29,700 nt of DNA from Caldifarciminota bacterium. GTDB taxonomy: Bacteria; Hydrothermota; Tepidihabitantia; SM23-42. Within the stretch, counting starts at the first letter, position 1. The number at the start of each line of letters is the position of its first letter. Shown here in pieces: positions 7,515 to 15,711 of the stretch. Made by a program: the position numbers and the translations under genes. The notes beneath the pieces were generated by a model. That model was not told where the DNA came from. It saw nothing but the letters and a program-made list of their open reading frames with translations, and ran no database searches. The stretch spans positions 1-29,700 of the forward strand of contig JAGMEL010000113.1 of assembly GCA_023128195.1 (NCBI GenBank), in the 5' to 3' direction.

Positions 7515-8594
7515 TTACTCAAAATTTTTCACAAACATCATGCCGGGTAGTTGTTTGATCAGACCTTTGATTTCAAGGGACAGGAGTACATTAAGAATCG
7601 AGCCGGTTGATTGATCTAATTTTTCTGATAGAACATCCAGGTATATTGGTTCAAAAGAGAGTTTTTCCCAGATAAGATTCTCTTCTTCGGTTAAAATTAC
7701 TTGCTTTATCTCCTTCTCTTTTTTTGTATATTTGAATCCTGCCAATTCTAATATTTCACTTGCTGAGGTTGCGGGAATAGCTCCTTGTTTTATTAAAAGA
7801 TTTGTACCTCTTGATGCCCTTGAATAAATATTCCCGGGGATTGCATAGATGTTTTTATTCTGGTTTAATGCCCAGTTTACAGTATTCATCACTCCTGATT
7901 TTTCCTTTGCTTCAACTGCCACAATTGCCTTTGATAGACCCGATACGATCCGGTTACGTTTTGGAAAATTCTGTGCCAGAGGTGGTATGCCGATATTGAA
8001 CTCTGAGATGACCGCACCATTTTCAATAATCTCATTCATCAATTTCTTATTCTCGGGCGGATAGCATATATCAATACCGCAGCCAAAAACTGCAATGGTC
8101 CTTCCTTTATTCTTTAAAGCACCTTTATGGGCTGCAGTATCAATTCCTCTTGCCATACCACTTACGACTGTTATTCCTGCTTTAGCAAATTCACCAGCAA
8201 AACTCTCGGCTATTCCTTTTCCATAAACAGTGGCTCCCCTTGTACCGATTACACCAATCGATGCCTCATCCTCTTCTTTTATTTCCCCTCGAGCAAAGAG
8301 AACAGGAGGAAAATGACTGATTTCTTTTAACCAAGCCGGATACATAGGTGAATAATAAGGAAGTACTTGAACATTTAGTTTTTCTATTAAATCATACTTT
8401 CTTTTTAATTTATCGTCCTTTTTTAGTAAAGTAATTTCTTGCGCAACCTCCTTGCCGATGATTGAGATCAAATTACTAGTATCAGCATTTTTTATTTGTT
8501 CGGGTGTTTTAAATTTTTCAAGCAAGAGATAAAGCTTGCTCTCAGTTAGTTTATTAATTGATAAAAGATCAATAAAATCGAATATTTCATTCAT
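7515..8594 (-). CDS. dprA: DNA-processing protein DprA (Smf)
   Basis: 359 residues. DprA loads RecA onto incoming single-stranded DNA during natural transformation. Layout: N-terminal helical/SAM-like region (about 1-70), Rossmann-like core (about 75-285) with 'SIGVIGTRGATVYGKGIA', 'VVSGMARGIDTAAHKGAL', 'AVFGCGIDICYPPEN' and 'FPKRNRIVSGLSKAIVAVEA', and a C-terminal winged-helix region (about 300-355, 'LSEKLDQSTGSILNVLLSLE'). All hallmark motifs are present. Its ATG lies inside the end of the HEAT-repeat gene (8-base overlap), implying coupled translation. The gene is encoded on the same strand as the type IV pilus genes 5 kb away, so the organism may be transformable. Confidence 0.95.
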   Translation of the reverse strand: MNEIFDFIDLLSINKLTESKLYLLLEKFKTPEQIKNADTSNLISIIGKEVAQEITLLKKDDKLKRKYDLIEKLNVQVLPYYSPMYPAWLKEISHFPPVLFARGEIKEEDEASIGVIGTRGATVYGKGIAESFAGEFAKAGITVVSGMARGIDTAAHKGALKNKGRTIAVFGCGIDICYPPENKKLMNEIIENGAVISEFNIGIPPLAQNFPKRNRIVSGLSKAIVAVEAKEKSGVMNTVNWALNQNKNIYAIPGNIYSRASRGTNLLIKQGAIPATSASEILELAGFKYTKKEKEIKQVILTEEENLIWEKLSFEPIYLDVLSEKLDQSTGSILNVLLSLEIKGLIKQLPGMMFVKNFE

Positions 8595-9117
8595 TTTGCG
8601 TAAATTCTTTAATCACGGAATAAATTTCAGTATCGTTTGTTTCTAATATAATAAAAATTTTCAGCATCTCAAGTTCATCGAGTGACATATGTTTTAACTT
8701 TCTTGAAAATCTTAACGGATCTTGACGTGCTATTTTTACTAATGCCGTTGATGCTTCTCTTGTAACTGTTGGATTGTCATCAAACAATAAAAGATGGATG
8801 ATTGAATCCAATGATTTTATGTCTCCGATTTCTCCAAGGGTAATGCATGCTGCGGCACGGGAAAACCAATAGCCCCGGTTAATAAGTTTTTTTAATCTTG
8901 GTACAACCTTTTTACCATATTCCGCCAGCTTGTATGCTGCCTTTTCTCTTAATGTCCATGAATAGTCTTCTAAAATCTTTAAAAGTATTTTTATGCTATC
9001 TTTTTCATTGACACTATTCATTTTATCGAGAATCCTCAATTTTCGTTTGATATTTGCGGTCTTCAGTAATTTTAGAATTGTATCCTTGTCTTGTTTAAAT
9101 TTTATCTTCATTTGCAT
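8587..9117 (-). CDS. HEAT-repeat protein
   Basis: 176 residues, no signal peptide, basic and helical. At least three HEAT-like helical pairs can be seen: 'SIKILLKILEDYSWTLREKAAYKLAEYG', 'VVPRLKKLINRGYWFSRAAACITLGEIG' and 'SLDSIIHLLLFDDNPTVTREASTALVKIA', in the form used by PBS-lyase/HEAT adaptors. No catalytic residues are evident, so it is likely a protein-binding scaffold. It sits between obgE and dprA with overlaps on both sides (obgE stop and HEAT start share ATGA at 9108-9111; dprA start overlaps by 8 bases). A second ATG at 9111, exactly in the ATGA overlap, may be the true start; that would shorten the protein by two residues. Function unknown. Confidence 0.8.
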   Translation of the reverse strand: MQMKIKFKQDKDTILKLLKTANIKRKLRILDKMNSVNEKDSIKILLKILEDYSWTLREKAAYKLAEYGKKVVPRLKKLINRGYWFSRAAACITLGEIGDIKSLDSIIHLLLFDDNPTVTREASTALVKIARQDPLRFSRKLKHMSLDELEMLKIFIILETNDTEIYSVIKEFTQNE

Positions 9118-10052
9118 AAGGAATTGATTAACTGTTCAATATTTGTACCTTTGAGTGCTGAAATATAAAAAATCTTTTCTGGTAGATTATAGTCAGGTAT
9201 TGTATCTAACAGGTCTATTTTATTGAAAACAACGATGCGCGGTTTGTTTAGTAATGCATCGCTGTATTTTTTAAATTCATTTAGGAGACATTTATACTGA
9301 TCCAATGGATGGGACACGGAAATATCAATTACCAGGACGATAACATTGGTTCTTTCAATGTGTCGTAAAAACTGCAAGCCTAAACCTTTGCCATTATGGG
9401 CACCTTTGATAATACCAGGCATGTCAGCGATCACTATATTTTTGAAATCGTCTTTCAGCACACCGAGATTAGGATTTAATGTAGTGAATGGGTAATCACC
9501 AATTTTCGGTTGCGCATTTGTTATTGCATTGAGCAATGTGGATTTTCCCGAGTTCGGTAAGCCTACTAATCCGATATCTGATATAAGTTTTAAAATGATC
9601 TTTAATGTTTTTTTCTCACCTTCTTTACCTTCTTCAGAATATCGAGGTGATTGATTAGTAAATGTTAAAAAATGGTAATTACCCCGTCCTCCTTTACCTC
9701 CCTTTGCTGCAAGTAATATTTGGTCATGGGTGAGAATCTCACCGAGTATTCTGTCACCGTTTATCAGAACCACGCCTAAAGGGACATGGATATATACATC
9801 CTTTCCTTTTTTCCCGATCATTTTTTTACCTTTACCATGGGCTCCACGGCCAGCTTTGTAATGTGGTTGTACTTTCAGATCATAGAGAGTTCCAAGCCCT
9901 TTTTTACCTATTAGGTACACGGATCCTCCATTTCCTCCATCTCCGCCATCAGGCCCGCCTTTAGGGACAAATTTTTCGCGCCGGAAGGATACGCACCCGT
10001 TGCCACCATTACCAGCTTGAATGTCAATTTTGGCTTCGTCAATAAACTTCAT
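9108..10052 (-). CDS. obgE: Obg-family GTPase without C-terminal OCT domain
   Basis: 314 residues. Obg proteins bind the large ribosomal subunit and act in its assembly and stress control. The glycine-rich Obg fold covers residues 1-157 ('GNGGNGCVSFRREKFVPKGG', 'GGDGGNGGSVY', 'GGKGGRGN'). The GTPase domain follows with G1 GLPNSGKST (164-172), switch I 'YPFTTLNPNLGV', G3 DMPG (210-213), G4 NKID (277-280) and G5 SALK (298-301). It stops right after the GTPase domain, so the variable OCT extension is absent, as in several lineages. No Shine-Dalgarno sequence precedes the ATG, and the promoter -10 box ends seven bases upstream, suggesting leaderless translation. It heads the obgE-HEAT-dprA unit. 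Confidence 0.95.
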   Translation of the reverse strand: MKFIDEAKIDIQAGNGGNGCVSFRREKFVPKGGPDGGDGGNGGSVYLIGKKGLGTLYDLKVQPHYKAGRGAHGKGKKMIGKKGKDVYIHVPLGVVLINGDRILGEILTHDQILLAAKGGKGGRGNYHFLTFTNQSPRYSEEGKEGEKKTLKIILKLISDIGLVGLPNSGKSTLLNAITNAQPKIGDYPFTTLNPNLGVLKDDFKNIVIADMPGIIKGAHNGKGLGLQFLRHIERTNVIVLVIDISVSHPLDQYKCLLNEFKKYSDALLNKPRIVVFNKIDLLDTIPDYNLPEKIFYISALKGTNIEQLINSLCK

Positions 10053-10059
10053 ATAGTGA

Positions 10060-10087
10060 AGTATATTAATAATACAAACGGAGTCAA
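10060..10087 (-). promoter_or_regulatory. Promoter of obgE, predicted leaderless
   Basis: Minus strand TTGACT (10087-10082), 16-base spacer, TATACT (10065-10060). Only seven bases separate the -10 box from the obgE ATG (10052), so the predicted transcript starts at or one base before the start codon. The absence of a Shine-Dalgarno sequence agrees. Confidence 0.62.
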
Positions 10088-10097
10088 TGATAAAAAC

Positions 10098-10180
10098 GCA
10101 GTATCATCCCGCCCTCTCTAACGAAAGAGCGGGACTCGCAGTATCGTCAGAAAAATAATATGTTTGCGAACCGATACTGC
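10098..10180 (-). terminator. Composite inverted/direct repeat between coaD and obgE, possible terminator
   Basis: The sequence GCAGTATC occurs at 10098-10105 and 10138-10145, and its complement CGATACTGC at 10172-10180. Between the first two lies a C/G stem, CCCGC (10108-10112) with GCGGG (10129-10133). Read from coaD on the minus strand, the arm nearest coaD can pair with either downstream arm; the farther pairing ends in GATACTGC followed by GTTTTTATC, which looks like a terminator with an internal hairpin. This would separate pilM-coaD transcription from obgE. Confidence 0.5.
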
Positions 10181-10181
10181 T

Positions 10182-10670
10182 CTATTTTTTCAGTTTTTTT
10201 CTCAGTGCCTTTGCAATAATATCAGGCACCAGTTGGGATATATCACCGCCCAAAGAGGCGATTTCTTTAACTAATGAAGAACTGATGAAAATAAATTTTT
10301 CTGAGGGCATTAAGAATATTGTTTCAATTGTTGGATCCAGGTTGCGGTTCATGAGCGTCAATTGAAGTTCATAATCATAATCAGATACTGCCCGGATGCC
10401 ACGGATGATAGTTGTAGCACCTAAACTTTTTGCAAAATCTACTAAGAGCGTCGAAAATCCTAGAACCTCAATCTTGTTGTTGTTTCTAAAAACAGATTTG
10501 ACCAGCTGGACCCTTTGTTTTTGTGTAAACAAACTTTTTTTTGGTTCAGCACTTATTCCAATAACAATTTTATCAAAGATTTTAATGGCACGGGAAACGA
10601 CATCAATGTGACCAAAAGTTATTGGATCAAAGGTACCTGCATATATTGCTTTTTTTATGATACACCTCAC
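10182..10670 (-). CDS. coaD: Phosphopantetheine adenylyltransferase
   Basis: 162 residues. It catalyses the penultimate step of coenzyme A synthesis, adenylylating 4'-phosphopantetheine. Visible motifs are the nucleotidyltransferase 'YAGTFDPITFGHIDV' (10-24, with the T/HxGH-type FGH), 'TTIIRGIRAVSDYDYELQL', 'FLMPSEKFIFISSSLVKEIA' and the C-terminal 'LVPDIIAKALRKKLKK'. The GTG at 10670 directly follows an in-frame-shifted TAA. No other conventional start codon lies between it and the first beta strand, but GAGGTG right after the GTG would make a Shine-Dalgarno for an ATC/ATA codon three or four codons on, so the exact start is uncertain. Follows rsmD, a common gene pair in bacteria. Confidence 0.94.
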   Translation of the reverse strand: MRCIIKKAIYAGTFDPITFGHIDVVSRAIKIFDKIVIGISAEPKKSLFTQKQRVQLVKSVFRNNNKIEVLGFSTLLVDFAKSLGATTIIRGIRAVSDYDYELQLTLMNRNLDPTIETIFLMPSEKFIFISSSLVKEIASLGGDISQLVPDIIAKALRKKLKK

Positions 10671-10779
10671 TTATTGTTTCTTATCTGAGAACGGTAGTCC
10701 ACCTAAGTATAAAATCTGCTGAGGCTGTCGAAAAAAGGAATTTTGTGGCATCTGTAATAACCCTGCGTATTCTATATTT

Positions 10780-11313
10780 TTATTGATCAGTCCTGATGAA
10801 CGCGACTGCTGTCTCACCATATCTTTTTGTTTTAAGCATTGATAGATCATCCGGTAAGGTGAATTTTTCTTCAGGATAATATTCAGCAACTATAATACCT
10901 TTATCTTTAAGGACTCTATGTCGAGAAATTAATTTGATAGTTTTTTCAACATAATTCTTATTGTATGGCGGATCGAGAAAAATTAGGTCAAATGTTTTAC
11001 CTCTGGATTTTCTTAACCCAATTCTGAAATCGCCTGTAATTACTTTTGTTTTGCTGGTTAAAGAAAGATTTTCAATATTTTGTAAAAGGATCTTAGGCTT
11101 TTTTTCGATAAATGAACAACTCTTTGCACCACGAGAAATTGCCTCTAACCCCAGTGCCCCGCTGCCAGCAAAGATATCCAATACACAGGCATTTTGTACT
11201 TTTTCTCCAATAATATTGAAGATTGCTTCCCTGACTATTCCTTTTGTAGGTCTAATTCCCTTTTTTGAAATTTTGATACGTCTACCTTTATTTAGACCCC
11301 CTACAATTCTCAT
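10780..11313 (-). CDS. rsmD: 16S rRNA (guanine966-N2)-methyltransferase RsmD
   Basis: 177 residues. It methylates G966 of 16S rRNA using SAM. Motifs: N-terminal 'MRIVGGLNKGRRI' and 'GIRPTKGIVREAIFNII', SAM-binding loop 'VLDIFAGSGALGLEAISRGA' (44-63), and the N2-methyltransferase catalytic DPPY (114-117, 'LIFLDPPYNKNY'). It starts 55 bases after pilQ on the same strand without a convincing promoter of its own, so it probably rides on the pil transcript. A 109-base spacer separates it from coaD; the spacer holds only an unconvincing 26-codon ORF. Confidence 0.95.
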   Translation of the reverse strand: MRIVGGLNKGRRIKISKKGIRPTKGIVREAIFNIIGEKVQNACVLDIFAGSGALGLEAISRGAKSCSFIEKKPKILLQNIENLSLTSKTKVITGDFRIGLRKSRGKTFDLIFLDPPYNKNYVEKTIKLISRHRVLKDKGIIVAEYYPEEKFTLPDDLSMLKTKRYGETAVAFIRTDQ

Positions 11314-11368
11314 AAGTATTTAGCAGACTTAGATATTTCAATTCAAGGAAATTAGACTATAGTACTAA

Positions 11369-12967
11369 CTAATCCCTTATTATTGTTGGAGTAATGAAAA
11401 TCAGAAGTTCGCGGTCCTCAACAGTTGTAGTCGTTTCTCTAAATAGGGCACCAAGAATTGGGATACTTTTAAGAATCGGAATACCACGGACGCTTTTTGT
11501 TTCCTTCCTGCGGATGAAGCCACCAATAACGACGGTATTGCCATCCTTAACCAATACCTTGGAATCTGCTTCTGATGTAGTAATAATTGGTCTACCAGCA
11601 AGAGCTGAAGCACGATCAAGTTCACTGATCTCAGCATGTATTTCCATGGTTATTTCTTCCAGGGAATTAATGTGGGGTGTAACTTCCAATTTTGTACCGA
11701 CTGTGTAGAACTGAATAACGGTATTACCGGATATATCTCTGGTAGGAATACCAAATTTTTGACCGCCCAAGAGCGATGCCCTTTGATTATCAACAGCAGT
11801 AATCCGCGGTGCGGAAATCGTCTGTGCCTTCCCGCTTTCCTCGAGTAGATTAATTACTGCAGTAATCTGAGCTAATGATGGAATAGTTCCTATGTTGAAG
11901 ATACTGTAGCCAACAACTGCTGGGTCGGCATTACTTGTGGCATCAGCCCTTAATATACGACTCTCTAACCCTTCTAGTGTCCAGGCTATTCCTAAACCCT
12001 TTGTCGCAGAGATATCCATATCTACAACCTTACACATTATTTCAACCTGTGGAGTAGGCGTATCAAGGAGTTTTATCAATTGTTTAACCTTTTGGTGAAC
12101 CGGTTCAACTTCTGTGACTACAATTGAATTGGTTCGTTTATCAACGTTTGCTTTGCCTTTTGGTGATAGCATTGCTGATATTTTATCGAGCATATTGGAT
12201 GGATCAGCAAACTCGAGTTTGTAAATTTTTGCGCTCAATGGTAAATCATAATCTTGTTTGTTAAGATTAGCAGCAGTGTCAACTCTGATAACACCTGGGT
12301 CTTCTCTATACGCATACCCTGATGCCTTTAATATGATATCCAGTGCCTGGCGCCAGGGAACATTATGGAGCCGGACTGTAACTGTTGCTTTAACATCCTT
12401 ACCCGCAACGATATTTATTCCTGCATATTCGGATAATGCTCTCAGCACAGTAAGTATGTCAGCATTTTCAAGATCAATAGAGATTGGCCGGCCCGTGACA
12501 GTAGCAGTGGGTTTTACTGCGGCTGGAACTGGAGGACCCACTCGTTCCATTGAAACAGCTATTTCGCTTGCTGCAGAGGCTTGCCACTCTGGAAAAGATG
12601 AGACTAATCCTGTGAGTAGGGTTAGGACGAAATCATTTCCCTCAGTTAAAGTAAGGAAAGAATAATCACTGTCAAGTTTTCCAACAATTCTTATTAAATC
12701 ACTTTGTTCACTAAAGCCCGTAACCGATAATTCCTTTATACCGCCTCTATTGACGCCATATTTTTTACCAATGAGCGCAGAAGAAACTCCTGAACAATCG
12801 ACAACGATTCTTGGTGGACTTTTTAACGTGAACGAATTGGCAATAAATGGTGCATCTGCTTTTATAATAAGTTTTGTGTTCATACCTTCAGAAACAACAG
12901 CTAAATCTTGAATAATTGCACCACCTGCCAACGAAATTAATAATGTGAGGATTAAGGTATTCCTCAT
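11369..12967 (-). CDS. pilQ: Type IV pilus secretin PilQ
   Basis: 532 residues. It forms the outer-membrane channel through which the pilus passes. A signal peptide (1-17) is followed by one AMIN domain (about 18-115, peptidoglycan binding). Then come an STN/N0 domain (about 160-215, 'ISIDLENADILTVLRALSEY', 'VPWRQALDIILKASGYAYR'), an N1/NolW domain ('IYKLEFADPSNMLDKISAML', 'VDKRTNSIVVTEVEPVHQKV') and the secretin domain (about 310-530). The last contains 'APRITAVDNQRASLLGG' and 'VVIGGFIRRKETKSVRGIPI', and ends 'RELLIFITPTIIRD'. It is shorter than many PilQ proteins because it has a single AMIN domain. Shine-Dalgarno AAAGGAGGT lies 7 bases before the ATG and only 3 bases separate it from pilP. 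Confidence 0.95.
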   Translation of the reverse strand: MRNTLILTLLISLAGGAIIQDLAVVSEGMNTKLIIKADAPFIANSFTLKSPPRIVVDCSGVSSALIGKKYGVNRGGIKELSVTGFSEQSDLIRIVGKLDSDYSFLTLTEGNDFVLTLLTGLVSSFPEWQASAASEIAVSMERVGPPVPAAVKPTATVTGRPISIDLENADILTVLRALSEYAGINIVAGKDVKATVTVRLHNVPWRQALDIILKASGYAYREDPGVIRVDTAANLNKQDYDLPLSAKIYKLEFADPSNMLDKISAMLSPKGKANVDKRTNSIVVTEVEPVHQKVKQLIKLLDTPTPQVEIMCKVVDMDISATKGLGIAWTLEGLESRILRADATSNADPAVVGYSIFNIGTIPSLAQITAVINLLEESGKAQTISAPRITAVDNQRASLLGGQKFGIPTRDISGNTVIQFYTVGTKLEVTPHINSLEEITMEIHAEISELDRASALAGRPIITTSEADSKVLVKDGNTVVIGGFIRRKETKSVRGIPILKSIPILGALFRETTTTVEDRELLIFITPTIIRD

Positions 12968-12970
12968 ATT

Positions 12971-13378
12971 TTACCTCCTTTCTTTCTGTTGAAGTCTCAG
13001 TTCATATTTTGTTTTGACACCGGCGTGAACTATTTCGAAAGTGATTCCTTGACGATTTATTTCAGCAACTTTACCACCAGCAACTTTATCGCCTTTTCTA
13101 AGAATATATCCTTTATTCAAACCGTCTTTCACCAAACCATAATAACCCTTATCACCCCATAAAATCCCGATTAAAGTTAGATTTTCAACACTCAGGTGAC
13201 TTGCTTTACCGCCTTTGCCTAAATCTAAACCAAGTAGCGGAACAAAGGGATCTCTCCTTCCTGCTTGTTTATAATTCCATTTCTCAACAGGGAAAAATTC
13301 AGTTGCTGTTGGTTCTGTTGGCGCTTGATTTAAAATTACTATCGTACAAATAATACTACCTACGAGGTGGGATAACAC
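12971..13378 (-). CDS. pilP: Type IV pilus assembly protein PilP
   Basis: 135 residues. PilP links the inner-membrane PilNO complex to the PilQ secretin in the periplasm. A hydrophobic N-terminus (about 4-17, with Cys11) is followed by the family hallmark 'AGRRDPFVPLLGL'. The small beta domain is 'LSVENLTLIGILWGDKGYYG' and 'GYILRKGDKVAGGKVAEI'. The start is GTG at 13378, chosen because AAGGAGG lies 6 bases upstream, inside pilO; the genes overlap by 23 bases. It is shorter than proteobacterial PilP, and the N-terminal lipobox is not clear. Confidence 0.88.
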   Translation of the reverse strand: MLSHLVGSIICTIVILNQAPTEPTATEFFPVEKWNYKQAGRRDPFVPLLGLDLGKGGKASHLSVENLTLIGILWGDKGYYGLVKDGLNKGYILRKGDKVAGGKVAEINRQGITFEIVHAGVKTKYELRLQQKERR

Positions 13379-13928
13379 GCTGCACCTCCTTTCCTTTTGC
13401 TACCGTATAGGTAACGGCACTCAGGTTTGCCTCGATACTTCTTTTTTTACCGGCAGTTATCTTGACCGATGGGACATTAACAATTCTTGCGAGGTTACCT
13501 ATATTGGAGAGAAATTTTCCAAGTTGATGATAACTGCATGAAACCTTAAGTTGAACCGGAATTTCAGAATAATTCGTCTGCAGTTGTGGACCACTCGGCT
13601 TGAACAACAAAAAGCTGACCCCGGCTTTGGTTCCAGAATTTGAGATCTGCTGAATCAGTGAAGGGATCTCCTTTTCCTTTGGCAACATTTCTTTTGCCCG
13701 TTCCCATTCAATTTCGAGTCGTGCAATTTTTGCTTGAAGCTCGGGTAATCTTGCTCTAGCTGCTTCGGCCTTCTGAACTTCAATTTGTAGTGAATCTCGC
13801 CTTAGTGTTAATTTACCAATTTTTTCTCTGTTTGGCTTATGTATAAATTGGAAGAATAGAACAAAAACTATAATTAAAACAACAAAGAATGCGATTGTTT
13901 TTTGTGTTTTTGTTTCTCTTAAATTCAT
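13356..13928 (-). CDS. pilO: Type IV pilus inner-membrane protein PilO
   Basis: 190 residues. One transmembrane segment (about 11-28, 'TIAFFVVLIIVFVLFFQF'), then a coiled coil (about 36-85, rich in R/E/L heptads: 'LTLRRDSLQIEVQKAEAARA', 'LPELQAKIARLEIEWERAKE'). A ferredoxin-like periplasmic domain follows ('IPSLIQQISNSGTKAGVSFL', 'IPVQLKVSCSYHQLGKFLSN'), as in PilO. It pairs with PilN to form the alignment complex around PilM. Starts within the pilN stop (ATGA, 13925-13928). Confidence 0.93.
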   Translation of the reverse strand: MNLRETKTQKTIAFFVVLIIVFVLFFQFIHKPNREKIGKLTLRRDSLQIEVQKAEAARARLPELQAKIARLEIEWERAKEMLPKEKEIPSLIQQISNSGTKAGVSFLLFKPSGPQLQTNYSEIPVQLKVSCSYHQLGKFLSNIGNLARIVNVPSVKITAGKKRSIEANLSAVTYTVAKGKEVQRVIPPRR

Positions 13929-14530
13929 TGTTGCCCCCCAGCTAATGTATCATATCCAAGATTTGCTGTCAATGTGAACTCCATCATTTCCTGTTGTTCT
14001 ACTGCTTTTTTCTCTAATACTATTAAGTCAACATTATAAATATAAGCAGATTCCTCAAGACGATTCATGAAATCAGCAACTAATAAGTTGGAAGCTGTGA
14101 CGCCTTTTATTTGTATATCTGTTTGAGTGATATTTAATGAGTTGAGCCAGGTAAATTCAGGGATGCGTGAGGATATTTCATCAAGAATATGAGCGATAAA
14201 GAAACGATTTTTATTTAGTTCTTTTATCGGTGCAATCAAGGCTGCCAGTTCTCTCTCCCGTTGTTCAAGACTATCGACAGTAGCTTTATATACCTGCAAT
14301 TCTTCGAGTTTAGCATGTAGTTGGTTAATATTTCTGTTCAGACCAGCCATTTGATTAGACTGAATTAATAGTAGCACCGCGACGACCACCACGACTACTA
14401 CTATACCAATTATGTAAAGGACAGTAGTTTGTACTGATGGCAGTTTTAAACCGGGGCGCGCTCCTTTTGCTGGCTTACGCTTTGGTGCTCGTCTTTTTTT
14501 GGCAGTTGGCGCTAAATTTATTTTGATCAT
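13925..14530 (-). CDS. pilN: Type IV pilus assembly protein PilN
   Basis: 201 residues. The first residues 'MIKINLAP' are the conserved peptide that docks into PilM. A strongly basic stretch (KKRRAPKRKPAKGARP) follows, then one transmembrane segment (about 35-57, notable for a run of valines), a coiled coil (about 60-105) and a periplasmic alpha/beta domain. The basic cytoplasmic stretch is longer than in proteobacterial PilN. Shine-Dalgarno GGGGGGAG and a TAATG junction (one-base overlap) couple it to pilM. Confidence 0.93.
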   Translation of the reverse strand: MIKINLAPTAKKRRAPKRKPAKGARPGLKLPSVQTTVLYIIGIVVVVVVVAVLLLIQSNQMAGLNRNINQLHAKLEELQVYKATVDSLEQRERELAALIAPIKELNKNRFFIAHILDEISSRIPEFTWLNSLNITQTDIQIKGVTASNLLVADFMNRLEESAYIYNVDLIVLEKKAVEQQEMMEFTLTANLGYDTLAGGQQ

Positions 14531-15570
14531 TACTCCCCCCTTAATGCCAAACCTGTAGCTTGAGCTAAAATTGATCCTGTTAATTCTACACCTTCAGGAC
14601 CGAACATTGCAGGATCATAGATAATATTTTTGAAAGGATTGATCAATTCAATTGGTACACCTAACCGTCTTTTTAAATATTCTAAAAGATTTGGTATTAA
14701 TGCACCACCGCCTGAAAGATACATTCGGTTGACTTTTTCTTCACCAGTTACACTAGCTAGAAATTGTAGGCTGCGTTCAATCTGTGTTCCGAGGTCGCTG
14801 ATGAAGGATTCGAATACGCCCTGTACAGAATCTTGTGATGCACCAACCGGAACTGTTCCTTTAACAGCATTTATAGCATCATCATAGTTGAATCCGATTT
14901 CCTTCTGTAGTTTACTGATGAACGCATTTACCCCATAGTAAACGTCACGGGCAGACAAGGATGACCCACCTTTTATAACATTGATGACCGTCATCCCGGC
15001 TCCTATATGTAGTAGACAGATTATTTCATCTGGAGCAGGTGCATAATTGTACTCAAAAACATTTTGTATGGCAAAAGCCGTAGTATCAACAATTACTGGA
15101 TTGAGATTTAGTTCCTTTAATAGAGAAGAGAGATTATTTATAACTTCATTCTTAGCCGCGACTAAAATCACTTCTTGTTGGTTATCGCCAAAATTCGGAT
15201 TAATAACATCGAAATCGAGCGAAACTTCATTTATATCAAAAGGAACATACTGTTCAGCTTCCCATTTAATCTGTTCTCTAGTATCTGCTTCGCTCATCCG
15301 ATCCATAGTTATTCGCTTAATTATTACATCACGGCCCGCTAAACCAATCACTACATTTTTAGTAGTGAATCCTTTACTTTCTATTAAACTCCTGATTGAG
15401 TCTAACACAGCTTCTCTATCAATTATCTCTCCCTCAACTATCGCATCAGACAAGACTTTTGAAATTCCGTAATTGACTAATTTTTTTGTCTTACCTGCAC
15501 TTAATTCAACCATCTTGGTTTGGCTTGAACCAATATCAAGACCAATAACTTTTTTCTTCTTTCCAAACAT
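14530..15570 (-). CDS. pilM: Type IV pilus assembly protein PilM, actin-like ATPase
   Basis: 346 residues, cytoplasmic, FtsA/actin-like fold. Nucleotide-binding motifs are 'VIGLDIGSSQTKMVEL' (phosphate 1), 'LLHIGAGMTVINVIKGG' (phosphate 2) and 'RMYLSGGGALIPNLLEYL' (adenosine). 'IKWEAEQYVPFDINEVSLDF' is a signature stretch of PilM. It binds the N-terminus of PilN at the inner membrane. First gene of the pilMNOPQ unit, with AAAAAGGAG 5 bases before the ATG and a strong promoter 37 bases further upstream. The pilin, PilB, PilC and PilT genes are not in this window. Confidence 0.96.
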   Translation of the reverse strand: MFGKKKKVIGLDIGSSQTKMVELSAGKTKKLVNYGISKVLSDAIVEGEIIDREAVLDSIRSLIESKGFTTKNVVIGLAGRDVIIKRITMDRMSEADTREQIKWEAEQYVPFDINEVSLDFDVINPNFGDNQQEVILVAAKNEVINNLSSLLKELNLNPVIVDTTAFAIQNVFEYNYAPAPDEIICLLHIGAGMTVINVIKGGSSLSARDVYYGVNAFISKLQKEIGFNYDDAINAVKGTVPVGASQDSVQGVFESFISDLGTQIERSLQFLASVTGEEKVNRMYLSGGGALIPNLLEYLKRRLGVPIELINPFKNIIYDPAMFGPEGVELTGSILAQATGLALRGE

Positions 15571-15613
15571 AGTCGCTCCTTTTTATTTCCTCATTGTTTC
15601 TTTATTTTGTTTT

Positions 15614-15641
15614 ATTATATATATAATTGTTTATATGTCAA
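15614..15641 (-). promoter_or_regulatory. Promoter of pilMNOPQ
   Basis: Minus strand TTGACA (15641-15636), 16-base spacer, TATAAT (15619-15614): a perfect consensus. Predicted start about 15607, giving a 37-base leader with a clear Shine-Dalgarno sequence. The 141-base spacer upstream to the tgt stop holds no other recognisable element. Confidence 0.72.
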
Positions 15642-15711
15642 GAGGTAATTTAATGACAAATGGCAGATTGGTTAAAAGTAAGGTTTAGCTTTGACAGTGG
15701 GTGTAGCAACT

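Noticed and set aside
10671..10889. 72-codon minus-strand frame between coaD and rsmD
   Set aside because: Half of it lies inside rsmD in another frame; the non-overlapping part offers only a 26-codon ORF with a weak ribosome binding site and no recognisable features.
15655..15687. 11-codon plus-strand ORF upstream of pilM
   Set aside because: Too short, no ribosome binding site, and overlaps nothing that suggests function.
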